Positions 32,878 through 42,069 of a stretch of 64,000 bases of DNA are shown one piece after another. The position numbers and the translations under genes were made by a program. Origin of the DNA: Oxalobacteraceae bacterium (GTDB taxonomy: Bacteria > Pseudomonadota > Gammaproteobacteria > Burkholderiales > Burkholderiaceae_D); assembly GCA_027490725.1 (NCBI GenBank), contig JAIXXN010000078.1, positions 87,236 through 151,235 on the forward strand, read 5' to 3'. The notes beneath the pieces were generated by a model. That model ran no database searches. It saw only the letters and a program-made list of their open reading frames with translations, and was not told the origin of the DNA. Every line of letters starts with the position of its first letter. The stretch's first letter is position 1.

Positions 32878-33849
32878 ATGGAACTTCGTCAGCTTCGTTA
32901 CTATGTTGCCATTGTTGACCACGGCTCGTTGTCCAGGGCAGCGCTGGTCTTGCATATTGCACAACCTGCTCTCACCCAGCAATTGCGCCAGCTCGAAGAC
33001 GAGCTGGGGGTCCAGTTGCTGCACCGTAGCGCCCAAGGGGTGCTGAGCACGGATGCCGGCAAGATATTTTATGAACATGCGCAAGCTATCCTGAAGCAGG
33101 TCGCCGACGCGCGCTCTGCCGTCACGCAGTCGACCGAACGCCCCAGTGGCAGCGTGACACTGGGGCTGCCGCACAGTATTTCCGGCGCGCTGGCGCTGCC
33201 CCTGCTGACGGCGGTGCGCGCCCAGTATCCCGAAATCTCCCTGCAACTGACGGAAGAAATCACCGGCAATCTGAGCGAACAATTAAAGTCGGGCCGCATC
33301 AATCTGGCCGTGCTGTTCGACGATGGCCAACTGGGCGGCTTCGCCACGACCGCGCTGGTGGAAGAAGAATTGCGCTTTATCTCGGCCAGCCAGCCTGCGG
33401 AACAGGCATCCGCTAGCCTAGCCGGCGCGCCACCGCCCGGCAACGAAAGTGAGCAGTCACTTACGCTGGCCGAGGCATTACAGAACACGCTGATCCTGCC
33501 CAGCCCCCTGCAAGGGGTGCGTCCGCGCATCGATAGCGTGGCCCGTCAGGCCGGCCTGAGCCTGCCGCATGTCATCGAAATCAATTCCATCGCCATCCTC
33601 AAATCGGCGCTTCTGGCGCATCTGGGCGCCACCATCCTGCCTGCCGCGCCCGTGCTCGACGAACTGAAACGCGGCAGCATGCGTTCCCAGCGCATCGAAC
33701 AACCGGCCATTTCGCGCACCGTGGTGTTGTGCGCATCGAAAAACATCCCCCTCACCAACGCCGCCGAAGCCATCCGCAAACTGGTACAGCAAGTCAGTCT
33801 CCAGCTCTGTACCGACCAGTTGTGGCCGGGTGCTACGGTGATCGCCTAA
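32878..33849 (+). CDS. LysR-family transcriptional regulator
   Basis: A 323-aa regulator with an N-terminal helix-turn-helix (MELRQLRYYVAIVDHGSLSR, then AQPALTQQLRQLEDELGVQLL) and a C-terminal substrate-binding domain from about residue 90. An insertion near residues 175-195 (Ala/Pro-rich, APPPGNES) is unusual. It resembles Nac/Cbl-type LysR proteins. It lies 230 bp upstream of the indolepyruvate oxidoreductase gene on the same strand. A link in regulation is possible but not shown. Confidence 0.88.
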   Translation: MELRQLRYYVAIVDHGSLSRAALVLHIAQPALTQQLRQLEDELGVQLLHRSAQGVLSTDAGKIFYEHAQAILKQVADARSAVTQSTERPSGSVTLGLPHSISGALALPLLTAVRAQYPEISLQLTEEITGNLSEQLKSGRINLAVLFDDGQLGGFATTALVEEELRFISASQPAEQASASLAGAPPPGNESEQSLTLAEALQNTLILPSPLQGVRPRIDSVARQAGLSLPHVIEINSIAILKSALLAHLGATILPAAPVLDELKRGSMRSQRIEQPAISRTVVLCASKNIPLTNAAEAIRKLVQQVSLQLCTDQLWPGATVIA

Positions 33850-34079
33850 GCTCAGCCATCACGGTATAAGTTTTACTTATACCCACATCGGCAAACGCTA
33901 TTTCCGTATACGTCAACTCGCGCCCATACTGCGCCTCAAAGTGGATACCTGTACCCGGCCTTGCTGGACTACACTGTCTGCATCGCCGCTAACCATGCGG
34001 CCCATGGCCCGATCCTTGGCGCGCCTACCCGGCACGACCCAGAACGGGCGCGATCTGATACCAAAACCGGAGACACGCC

Positions 34080-37000
34080 ATGCCCGATACCACGGCAAAC
34101 GGCCCAGCAAAGCAGCACGACGCTGCCGCCACCCCAGCCACCTCAGCCACCTCAGCCACTTCGCGCCTGACCAGCGTCAGCCTCGACGACAAATACACGG
34201 CCATCCAGGGCGACATTTTCCTGTCCGGCATTCAAGCGCTGGTGCGCCTGCCGATGATGCAGCGCCTGCGCGATCAGGCCGCCGGTCTGAACACGGCCGG
34301 TTTCATTTCCGGCTACCGCGGTTCGCCGCTGGGCGGGCTCGATGAAAATCTGTGGAAGGCCAAAGGGCATCTGGAAGCCCACCATGTGCAGTTCGTACCG
34401 GGCGTGAACGAAGATCTGGCCGCTACCGCCGTGTGGGGTTCGCAGCAGGTCGATCTGATCGGCGAAGCCAAGTACGACGGCGTATTCGCCATGTGGTACG
34501 GCAAAGGCCCGGGCGTGGACCGCTGCGGCGACGTCTTCAAACACATGAATCACGCCGGCACTTCGGCCAAGGGCGGCGTGCTGCTGGTGGCCGGTGACGA
34601 CCACGGCGCCTACTCGTCTACCCTGCCGCACCAGTCCGACCACCTGTTCTCGGCCTCGATGATTCCTGTGCTGTATCCCTGCAATGTGCAGGAATATCTG
34701 GATCTGGGCATCCACGGCTGGGCCATGTCGCGCTTCTCCGGTTGCACCGTGGCATTCAAGGCGCTGGCCGATACGGTCGAATCGTCGGCGTCGGTGGATG
34801 CCAACCCGTTCCGCGTCGACGTCAAGATCCCGCAGGACTTCGTGATGCCCGAAGGTGGCCTGAACGCGCGTCTATCCAGCATTCCGCTGGGTCAGCAGGC
34901 GCGCAATCAGGAAGCCCTGATGCAGGACTACAAAATCTACGCGGCGCTGGCCTATGCGCGCGAGAACAAACTCAATCACACCACCATCACCAGTCCGAAC
35001 GCCAAGCTGGGCATCATCGCCTCCGGCAAATCCTATCTGGACGTGCTGGAAGCGCTGGAAGAACTCGGCATCGATGAAAAGCTGGCCGCCGAACTGGGTC
35101 TGCGCCTGTTCAAGGTCGCCATGCCGTGGCCTCTGGAACCGGACAGCGTGCGCGAATTCGCACAAGGTCTGGACGAGATTCTGGTGGTGGAAGAAAAACG
35201 CCAGATCGTCGAATACCAGCTCAAGGAACAGCTGTACAACTGGCGCGACGACGTGCGTCCGCGCGTGATCGGCAAATTCGACGAAAAAGGCGAATGGGTG
35301 GCACCGCGCGGCGAATGGCTGCTCACCTCCAAGGCCGACTTCTCGGTCTCGCAAGTGGCGCGCGTGATCGCCAGCCGCGTTGCGCGACTGGTCACCGACC
35401 CGGTCACCTGCGACCATATCAAAGCCCGTCTGAGCTTCCTCGACGCCAAAGACGCGGTACTGAAAAAGGCCATTAACACGCCGTTCCGCCCGGCTTTCTA
35501 CTGCTCCGGCTGCCCGCACAATACCTCGACCAAAGTACCGGAAGGCAGTCTGGCGCTGGCCGGTATCGGTTGCCACGTGATGGCCACCTCGATCTACCCG
35601 GAATTCAACAAGCTCACCACCCACATGGGCGGCGAAGGTGCACCGTGGATCGGTCAGGCCGCGTTCTCGAAAATTCCGCACGTGTTCCAGAACCTCGGTG
35701 ACGGTACCTATTTCCACTCCGGCTATCTGGCGATCCGCGCGGCAGTCGCCGCCAAAGTCAACATCACCTATAAGATTCTATACAACGACGCCGTCGCCAT
35801 GACCGGCGGCCAGCCGGTAGACGGCATCACCTCGGTGCCGATGATCGCCCAGCAGATGGCTGCCGAAGGCGTGAAACGCATCGCACTGGTGACCGAAGAC
35901 CTGAGCCGCTACACCGACCGTGCCGCCCTGCCGTCCATCGTCAGCCTGCACGATCGCAAGGACATGGATGCGGTCCAGCGCGAACTGCGCGAGATCGGCG
36001 GCACTTCGGTGCTGATCTACGACCAGACCTGCGCGGCCGAAAAACGCCGTCGCCGCAAGAAAGGGGAATTCCCTGACCCGGCCAAACGCATGGTGATCAA
36101 CGAAGCCGTATGCGAGGGCTGCGGCGATTGCGGCATCCAGTCCAACTGCGTATCGATCCTGCCGAAGGAAACGGAATTCGGCCGCAAGCGCACCATCGAC
36201 CAGTCGTCCTGCAACAAGGACTACTCGTGCGTGAAAGGCTTCTGCCCGAGCTTCGTCACGGTGCAGGGCGGCAGTCTGAAAAAATCGCGCGCCGGCGTCA
36301 CCAAGGACAATGCCGATGACGGCTTCGGCGCGCTGCCGGAACCGGTGCTGCCATCCTGCGAGCAGCCCTACAACATCCTGATCAACGGTATCGGCGGCAC
36401 CGGCGTGATTACCGTCGGCGCGCTGATGGGTATGGCCGCCCACCTCGAAGGCAAAGGCGCTTCGGTGCTGGACATGACCGGTATGTCGCAGAAAAACGGC
36501 TCGGTCACTTCGCACGTGAAAATCGCCCGCACCCCGGCCCACCTGCGCGCCCAGCGCATCGCCACTGGTGAAGCGGACGTGATTCTCGGCTGCGATATGC
36601 TGACCGCCGGTGCTGCCGACGCAGTCTCGAAAATGCGTCCGGGCCGCACGCTGGCGGTGGTCAATCTGCACCAGCAGCCGCCCGGCACCTTCGCCCAGAA
36701 TGCCGACTGGCAGTATCCGGTCGAAGAAGTGCGCGCCCTGATCGAAGAATCGGTGGGTGCTGGCGCCGCCGATTTCATCGACGCCACCAAACTGGCCACC
36801 GCACTGATGGGCGACTCGATTGCTGCCAATCTGTTCATGCTCGGTTACGCCTGGCAGAAAGGCCGGATTCCTCTCAACGAAGCGTCGCTGCTGCGCGCCA
36901 TCGAACTCAATGGCGTCGGCATCGCTTCCAACAAGAAAAGCTTCCTGTGGGGCCGCCGTGCTGCCGTCGACCTGGCCAAAGTCCAGCGCGTGGCGACGCC

Positions 37001-37670
37001 GGCGCAAGCGATCGTGATGCAGATGCCGCAAAGTCTGGAGACCATCATCAGCAAGCGCATCGAGTTCCTGACCGCCTACCAGAACGCCGCCTACGCGGCC
37101 AGCTACCAGCAACTGGTGGAGCAGGTCCGCGCGCGCGAAAGCGCACTGGGTCTGGGCAACAAGCTGTCCACCGCTGTCGCCAAGTACGCCTTCAAGCTGA
37201 TGGCCTACAAGGATGAATACGAAGTGGCACGCCTGTACACCGACGGCCGTTTCGTCGAACAGTTGCAGCAGCAGTTCGAAGGCAACTTCTCGCTCAAGTT
37301 CAATCTGGCGCCACCGCTATTCGCCAAAAAAGACGCCAAAGGCCATCTGGTCAAAGCCGAATTCGGCTCGTGGATGTGGCACGCTTTCACCCTGCTGGCC
37401 AAGCTGAAAGGCTTGCGCGGCAGTGCTTTCGACCTGTTCGGCCACACCGCCGAACGCAAGATGGAACGTGCGCTGATCGTCGAATACCGCGAACTGGTAC
37501 AGACCCTGAGCAGCCAACTGTCGCCGGAAAACCACGCGCAAGCGGTGGAACTGGCCAGCCTGCCGGAAAAAGTCCGCGGTTTCGGCCACGTCAAAGAGCT
37601 GGCCGTTGCCACCTTCCGCAGCGAAAAAGCCCGTCTGCTGGGCCGGTTGGGCCAGCAGCGCGCCGCCTAA
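34080..37670 (+). CDS. Indolepyruvate ferredoxin oxidoreductase (fused alpha/beta/gamma type)
   Basis: A single 1196-aa enzyme that decarboxylates aryl pyruvates or branched 2-oxoacids from amino-acid catabolism to acyl-CoA, passing electrons to ferredoxin. The N-terminal half holds the pyruvate-oxidoreductase alpha-like domain (SGYRGSPLGGLDENLW) and the thiamine diphosphate domain (GIGCHVMATS, then THMGGEGAPWIGQAAFS). A cysteine cluster CEGCGDCGIQSNC (about 680) binds an iron-sulfur cluster. The gamma domain (about 765-950) begins INGIGGTGVITVGA. The last 230 residues are the C-terminal domain typical of the fused form. It has its own hairpin downstream and IcmF follows. An N-terminal Ala/Thr-rich stretch has TSAT repeats. 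Confidence 0.95.
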   Translation: MPDTTANGPAKQHDAAATPATSATSATSRLTSVSLDDKYTAIQGDIFLSGIQALVRLPMMQRLRDQAAGLNTAGFISGYRGSPLGGLDENLWKAKGHLEAHHVQFVPGVNEDLAATAVWGSQQVDLIGEAKYDGVFAMWYGKGPGVDRCGDVFKHMNHAGTSAKGGVLLVAGDDHGAYSSTLPHQSDHLFSASMIPVLYPCNVQEYLDLGIHGWAMSRFSGCTVAFKALADTVESSASVDANPFRVDVKIPQDFVMPEGGLNARLSSIPLGQQARNQEALMQDYKIYAALAYARENKLNHTTITSPNAKLGIIASGKSYLDVLEALEELGIDEKLAAELGLRLFKVAMPWPLEPDSVREFAQGLDEILVVEEKRQIVEYQLKEQLYNWRDDVRPRVIGKFDEKGEWVAPRGEWLLTSKADFSVSQVARVIASRVARLVTDPVTCDHIKARLSFLDAKDAVLKKAINTPFRPAFYCSGCPHNTSTKVPEGSLALAGIGCHVMATSIYPEFNKLTTHMGGEGAPWIGQAAFSKIPHVFQNLGDGTYFHSGYLAIRAAVAAKVNITYKILYNDAVAMTGGQPVDGITSVPMIAQQMAAEGVKRIALVTEDLSRYTDRAALPSIVSLHDRKDMDAVQRELREIGGTSVLIYDQTCAAEKRRRRKKGEFPDPAKRMVINEAVCEGCGDCGIQSNCVSILPKETEFGRKRTIDQSSCNKDYSCVKGFCPSFVTVQGGSLKKSRAGVTKDNADDGFGALPEPVLPSCEQPYNILINGIGGTGVITVGALMGMAAHLEGKGASVLDMTGMSQKNGSVTSHVKIARTPAHLRAQRIATGEADVILGCDMLTAGAADAVSKMRPGRTLAVVNLHQQPPGTFAQNADWQYPVEEVRALIEESVGAGAADFIDATKLATALMGDSIAANLFMLGYAWQKGRIPLNEASLLRAIELNGVGIASNKKSFLWGRRAAVDLAKVQRVATPAQAIVMQMPQSLETIISKRIEFLTAYQNAAYAASYQQLVEQVRARESALGLGNKLSTAVAKYAFKLMAYKDEYEVARLYTDGRFVEQLQQQFEGNFSLKFNLAPPLFAKKDAKGHLVKAEFGSWMWHAFTLLAKLKGLRGSAFDLFGHTAERKMERALIVEYRELVQTLSSQLSPENHAQAVELASLPEKVRGFGHVKELAVATFRSEKARLLGRLGQQRAA

Positions 37671-37677
37671 GCCGCAG

Positions 37678-37704
37678 CGGGGCAGCCGCAACGCGGCTGC
37701 CCCG
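37678..37704 (+). terminator. Hairpin after the oxidoreductase gene
   Basis: CGGGGCAGCCGC and its exact complement form a 12-bp stem with a three-base loop, 8 bp after the stop codon. A T run (five T) comes only about 10 bp later, so it is an imperfect intrinsic terminator. Confidence 0.6.
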
Positions 37705-37739
37705 CCCTGCCACGTTTTTCCGCGGCGCAGGCTATGAGA

Positions 37740-37778
37740 TTGACGTTTACGTAAAGGGAAACGTAAACGGCATATAAT
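37740..37778 (+). promoter_or_regulatory. icmF promoter with palindromic operator
   Basis: TTTACGT and ACGTAAA form inverted arms separated by eight bases (37746-37767), and the first arm extends to the palindrome TTTACGTAAA. TTGACG overlaps the left side and TATAAT lies at 37773-37778. The arms match the LiuR-type motif (TTTACGT/ACGTAAA) known for the MerR-family regulator of branched-chain amino acid catabolism in proteobacteria, from memory. IcmF acts on isobutyryl-CoA, which fits. The regulator is not in the window. Confidence 0.55.
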
Positions 37779-37820
37779 GGCCTGACGACGCAGATCGCTA
37801 CCAGAATTCAAGGGACATCC

Positions 37821-40800
37821 ATGACCGACCTCTCTACCCCGACACAGGCTGCCGTACCGGAACAGCCACGCCTCAGCAACAAAATCCGCTTTGTCACCGC
37901 CGCCTCGCTGTTCGACGGCCACGACGCTTCGATCAACATCATGCGCCGCATCCTGCAATCGAACGGCGTAGAAGTGGTGCATCTGGGTCACAACCGCTCG
38001 GTCGACGAAGTCGTCACCGCGGCACTGGCCGAAGACGTGCAGGGTATTGCTATCTCCAGCTATCAGGGTGGCCACGTCGAATACTTCAAGTACATGATCG
38101 ACCTGCTGCGCCAGCGCGGTGGCGCCCACATCAAAGTCTTCGGTGGTGGTGGCGGCGTGATCGTACCCGATGAAATCGCCGATCTGCATGCCTATGGCGT
38201 GAGCAAAATTTTCAGTCCCGAAGATGGCCAGCGTATGGGGCTGGTCGGGATGATCCAGTGGATGGTGCAGCAGTGTGACATCAATCTGTGCGACTACTCG
38301 CCGACCACGCTGGCACCGCTGCGCGAAGGCAGCATCGAAAGCCGGCACCGCCCGCTGGCCCAGCTGATTACTGCGCTGGAAAACGAACAGGCAGCAGCGG
38401 CGCTGCGCGCCGAACTGCTGGCCGCCGCCGAGGGACTGGCCGTGCCCGTGCTGGGCATTACCGGCACCGGTGGCGCCGGCAAATCCTCGCTGACCGATGA
38501 ACTGATCCGCCGCATCCGTCTCGATCAGGGTGATGCGCTGAATATCGCCGTGATCTCGATCGATCCGTCGCGCCGCAAATCCGGTGGTGCCCTGCTGGGT
38601 GACCGGATCCGCATGAACGCCATCAACCCGTGGGCCGGTCAGGCGCGCGTGTTCATGCGCTCGCTGGCGACCCGCGAAGCGGGTTCGGAAATCTCGCAAG
38701 CGCTGCCGGACGTCATCGCCGCCTGCAAAGTGGCCGGCTTCGATCTGGTGATCGTGGAAACCTCCGGCATCGGTCAGGGTGACGCGGCCATCGTGCAGCA
38801 CGTCGATGTGTCGATGTATGTGATGACGCCGGAATTCGGCGCCGCTTCGCAGCTGGAAAAAATCGACATGCTCGATTTCGCCGACTTCATCGCCATCAAT
38901 AAATTCGACCGCAAGGGCGCCCTCGATGCGCTGCGCGACGTCGCCAAACAGTATCAGCGCAATCGCGAACTGTGGAGCCAGCGTCCGGAAGAAATGCCGG
39001 TATTCGGCACCCAGGCATCGCGCTTCAATGACGATGGCGTCACCGCGCTGTATCAGGGTCTGCTGCCCAAGCTGGCCAGCTTCGGGCTGTCCGCCAAAGC
39101 GGGCAAGCTGGCGCCTGTCGAGGTACGTTACTCGAGCGGCAAAAACGTCATCGTGCCACCGGCACGGGCGCGCTATCTGGCCGAAATCGCCGACACCGTG
39201 CGCGGCTACCACCGCCATACGGGCAAGCAGGTGAAACTGGCGCGCGAACGCCAGCAACTGAGCGAAGCCAAACGCATGCTGGCCGCTGCCCAGCGACCTG
39301 CCGACTTCGATGATCTGATCACGGAGCGCGACAGCGCGATGGATGCCGGCGCCAAAAAGCTGCTGGCACAATGGCCGGATCTGCAAGCTGCCTACGCCGG
39401 CGATGACTACGTAGTGAAAATCCGCGACAAGGAAATCCGCACCCGTCTGGTCCAGCACACCCTGTCCGGCACCAAGATCCGCAAAGTCGCCCTGCCACGC
39501 TATGAAGACCATGGCGAAGTGCTGCGCTTCCTGATGCTGGAAAACGTGCCGGGCTCGTTCCCGTTCACGGCGGGCGTATTTGCCTTCAAACGCGAAGGTG
39601 AAGACCCGACCCGTATGTTCGCCGGTGAAGGCGACGCCTTCCGCACCAACCGCCGCTTCAAGCTGGTCTCGACCGGCATGGATGCCAAGCGTCTGTCGAC
39701 CGCCTTCGATTCGGTCACCCTGTATGGTGCCGATCCGGCGCTGCGTCCCGACATCTACGGCAAAGTAGGTAACTCGGGCGTGTCGATCGCCACGCTGGAC
39801 GACATGAAAGTGCTGTACGACGGCTTTAATCTGTGCAGCCCGAGCACCTCCGTGTCGATGACCATCAACGGCCCGGCGCCGACCATTCTGGCGATGTTCA
39901 TGAACACCGCCATCGACCAGCAGGTAGCGCGCTTTGTCGAAGAAAACCAGCGCGAACCGAGCGCCGACGAAGCAGCCAAGATCAAGGCATGGGTATTGCA
40001 GAACGTGCGCGGCACGGTGCAAGCCGACATCCTGAAAGAAGATCAGGGCCAGAATACCTGCATCTTCTCCACCGAGTTCTCGCTGAAAGTCATGGGCGAC
40101 ATTCAGGAATACTTCGTCCACCATCAGGTCCGCAATTTCTACTCGGTGTCGATCTCCGGTTACCACATCGCCGAAGCGGGCGCGAATCCGATCTCGCAAC
40201 TGGCCTTCACGCTGTCGAATGGCTTCACGTTTGTGGAAGCCTATCTGGCGCGCGGTATGCACATCGACGATTTCGCACCGAATCTGTCGTTCTTCTTCTC
40301 CAACGGCATGGATCCGGAATACACGGTGCTGGGCCGCGTCGCACGCCGCCTGTGGGCCGTGGCGATGCGCGACAAATACGGCGCCAACGACCGTTCGCAG
40401 AAGCTCAAGTACCACATTCAGACTTCCGGCCGTTCGCTGCATGCACAGGAAATCGACTTCAACGATATCCGTACCACGCTGCAGGCGCTGATCGCCATCT
40501 ACGACAACTGCAACTCGCTGCACACCAACGCCTACGATGAAGCGATCACCACGCCAACCGACGAATCGGTACGCCGTGCGCTGGCGATCCAGCTGATCAT
40601 CAACCGCGAATGGGGTCTGGCCAAGAACGAAAACCCGAATCAGGGTTCCTTCATTCTCGACGAGCTGACCGATCTGGTGGAAGAAGCCGTGCTGCAGGAA
40701 TTCGAACGCATCGCCGAACGCGGTGGAGTGCTGGGCGCCATGGAAACCGGCTACCAGCGCGGCAAGATTCAGGAAGAGTCGATGCTGTACGAGCACCAGA

Positions 40801-41111
40801 AGCACGACGGCACGCTGCCTATCATCGGCGTCAACACCTTCCGCAATCCGAAGGCGGGCAGCGAAGCGCCGCAGATTATCGAGCTGGCCCGTTCCACCGA
40901 CGACGAGAAGCAATCGCAACTCACCCGTCTGGAAGACTTCCACGCCCGCAATGCTGGCGCCGCTCCGCAGGCACTGGCAGCCCTGCAGCAAGCCGCCATC
41001 GACAACGCCAACGTGTTTGAAAAGCTGATGGATGCAGTGCGGGTCTGCTCGCTCGGTCAGATCACCACGGCGCTGTTCGAAGTCGGTGGCCAGTACCGCC
41101 GCAATATGTAA
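37821..41111 (+). CDS. icmF: Fused isobutyryl-CoA mutase/GTPase IcmF
   Basis: A 1096-aa adenosylcobalamin enzyme that interconverts isobutyryl-CoA and n-butyryl-CoA. The N-terminal B12 domain has DGHDASINI (His34 as the cobalt ligand) and SNGVEV. A MeaB-like GTPase domain follows, with Walker A GTGGAGKSS (about 215-223). The C-terminal half is the mutase substrate barrel (about 560-1090). The chaperone GTPase is fused between the two mutase parts, which defines IcmF. The ribosome binding site AAGGGA precedes the ATG. It probably links valine and related acyl-CoA catabolism with the oxidoreductase upstream. Confidence 0.95.
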   Translation: MTDLSTPTQAAVPEQPRLSNKIRFVTAASLFDGHDASINIMRRILQSNGVEVVHLGHNRSVDEVVTAALAEDVQGIAISSYQGGHVEYFKYMIDLLRQRGGAHIKVFGGGGGVIVPDEIADLHAYGVSKIFSPEDGQRMGLVGMIQWMVQQCDINLCDYSPTTLAPLREGSIESRHRPLAQLITALENEQAAAALRAELLAAAEGLAVPVLGITGTGGAGKSSLTDELIRRIRLDQGDALNIAVISIDPSRRKSGGALLGDRIRMNAINPWAGQARVFMRSLATREAGSEISQALPDVIAACKVAGFDLVIVETSGIGQGDAAIVQHVDVSMYVMTPEFGAASQLEKIDMLDFADFIAINKFDRKGALDALRDVAKQYQRNRELWSQRPEEMPVFGTQASRFNDDGVTALYQGLLPKLASFGLSAKAGKLAPVEVRYSSGKNVIVPPARARYLAEIADTVRGYHRHTGKQVKLARERQQLSEAKRMLAAAQRPADFDDLITERDSAMDAGAKKLLAQWPDLQAAYAGDDYVVKIRDKEIRTRLVQHTLSGTKIRKVALPRYEDHGEVLRFLMLENVPGSFPFTAGVFAFKREGEDPTRMFAGEGDAFRTNRRFKLVSTGMDAKRLSTAFDSVTLYGADPALRPDIYGKVGNSGVSIATLDDMKVLYDGFNLCSPSTSVSMTINGPAPTILAMFMNTAIDQQVARFVEENQREPSADEAAKIKAWVLQNVRGTVQADILKEDQGQNTCIFSTEFSLKVMGDIQEYFVHHQVRNFYSVSISGYHIAEAGANPISQLAFTLSNGFTFVEAYLARGMHIDDFAPNLSFFFSNGMDPEYTVLGRVARRLWAVAMRDKYGANDRSQKLKYHIQTSGRSLHAQEIDFNDIRTTLQALIAIYDNCNSLHTNAYDEAITTPTDESVRRALAIQLIINREWGLAKNENPNQGSFILDELTDLVEEAVLQEFERIAERGGVLGAMETGYQRGKIQEESMLYEHQKHDGTLPIIGVNTFRNPKAGSEAPQIIELARSTDDEKQSQLTRLEDFHARNAGAAPQALAALQQAAIDNANVFEKLMDAVRVCSLGQITTALFEVGGQYRRNM

Positions 41112-41128
41112 GTCCTGCAGCCTGACCC

Positions 41129-41155
41129 GGCCAGCACCGCCCTACGGTGCTGGCC
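41129..41155 (+). terminator. Hairpin after icmF
   Basis: GGCCAGCACCG and its exact complement form an 11-bp stem with a five-base loop, 18 bp beyond the icmF stop. No T run follows, so it may be a weak or Rho-assisted terminator. Confidence 0.5.
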
Positions 41156-41336
41156 GCGGCCCGGCAGGCAACTCGACCACACGGCTGGCGATTTCTTGCA
41201 TTTTCCCGGTTTCTGTCCTACTCTTGAAGTGATCGTATAAGGCACGATCCTGCGCCCTCGCGTCTTGAAATATTATTAAAGATATTATTGAATATCTTGT
41301 TGAATATTGCTTAAAGATTAAATTAAAGGTTACATC

Positions 41337-41678
41337 GTGGCTAGCGTCTCATCCGTCAATGCGCTGCAGGCATCGATTGCACAGGCCGAAAGGCTGGTGC
41401 AACAGGATCAGACACGCGTCAACCAGGATGCCAGCCGCCTTGATCAGAGCCGTCAGCAACTAGCCAAGGACCAGCAATCCCTCAGTGATGTCCAGCGCCA
41501 GAGTGCGCAGGCTTCGGCACCGGCCGTGAAAGTGACGCCCGCGCCAGATCTGACCCAGGCCATCGAAAAACCGGCCCGCGCCGCGCAGGTGCTACCCGCC
41601 GAACTCACGCCCAAGCCGCAGGCACAGGTGAATGCCCAGGGTCAGACCATCGGCAAGTTAATCAACATCACCGCCTAG
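41337..41678 (+). CDS. Hypothetical coiled-coil protein, 113 aa
   Basis: GTG start with AAGG seven bases upstream. Residues about 12-58 form a long charged amphipathic helix rich in Gln, Asp and Arg (AQAERLVQQDQTRVNQDASR), a likely coiled coil, followed by a Pro/Ala-rich tail. No signal peptide or family known. Upstream (41260-41330) the DNA is very AT-rich with repeated GATATTATT/GAATAT motifs, unlike the flanking genes. Function unknown. Confidence 0.6.
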   Translation: MASVSSVNALQASIAQAERLVQQDQTRVNQDASRLDQSRQQLAKDQQSLSDVQRQSAQASAPAVKVTPAPDLTQAIEKPARAAQVLPAELTPKPQAQVNAQGQTIGKLINITA

Positions 41679-41977
41679 ACCGTGGCGGGCGATGCGCCCA
41701 GCTCCTGCTGCTTGACCGCTTCCCACCACGCGACACCCGTTGCGGGCTGAACGATATCGAGTCGCTGCCCGATCGCCGGGGTGGCCAGCCTAACGTCATG
41801 GCTTGCCGCCAGTGCGGCGATCTGGTCGAGGTGGTCGAGGTGGTCGAGGTGGTCGAGGTGGTCGAGGTGGTCGAGGTGGTCGAGGTGGTCGTAATGATCA
41901 TGCGACAGAATCACGCCCTTGATCGGCGCTAACTCGGCAATGCTGATGGGCGGCTTGGCGAACATAAAACGCAGCAT
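41675..41977 (-). pseudogene. Remnant of a metallo-beta-lactamase-fold hydrolase gene
   Basis: The frame holds the metal-binding motif SHDHYDHLD preceded by KPPISIAELAPI, typical of UlaG/RomA-like beta-lactamase-fold hydrolases, then a short stretch LAASHDVRLATPAIGQRLD..WWEAV, also family-like, and stops. The protein is about 100 aa against the usual 300 or more, with no upstream N-terminal part (only stop-filled frames to about 42060) and no downstream part. HLD is repeated seven times through a nine-base expansion. I read it as a decayed gene. Its 3' end overlaps the coiled-coil gene by 4 bp on the opposite strand. Confidence 0.6.
41827..41889. repeat. 9-bp tandem repeat, seven perfect units
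   Basis: CGAGGTGGT is repeated seven times without error. On the minus strand it encodes HLD repeats directly behind the metal-binding histidines of the decayed hydrolase gene. The perfect copies suggest recent expansion by slippage. Confidence 0.9.
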
Positions 41978-42069
41978 CAGTGCCAGCGTCTTCGGCGATC
42001 ACGGATGGATAGTTCATATTCGGCAGCCCTGCGAATATCGCAGTCTCCGCAAAAATAGTCGGTGCTTCC

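Noticed and set aside
37317..40991. 1224-codon minus-strand frame opposite icmF
   Set aside because: It mirrors the strongly biased codons of IcmF; no start site or family motif supports it.
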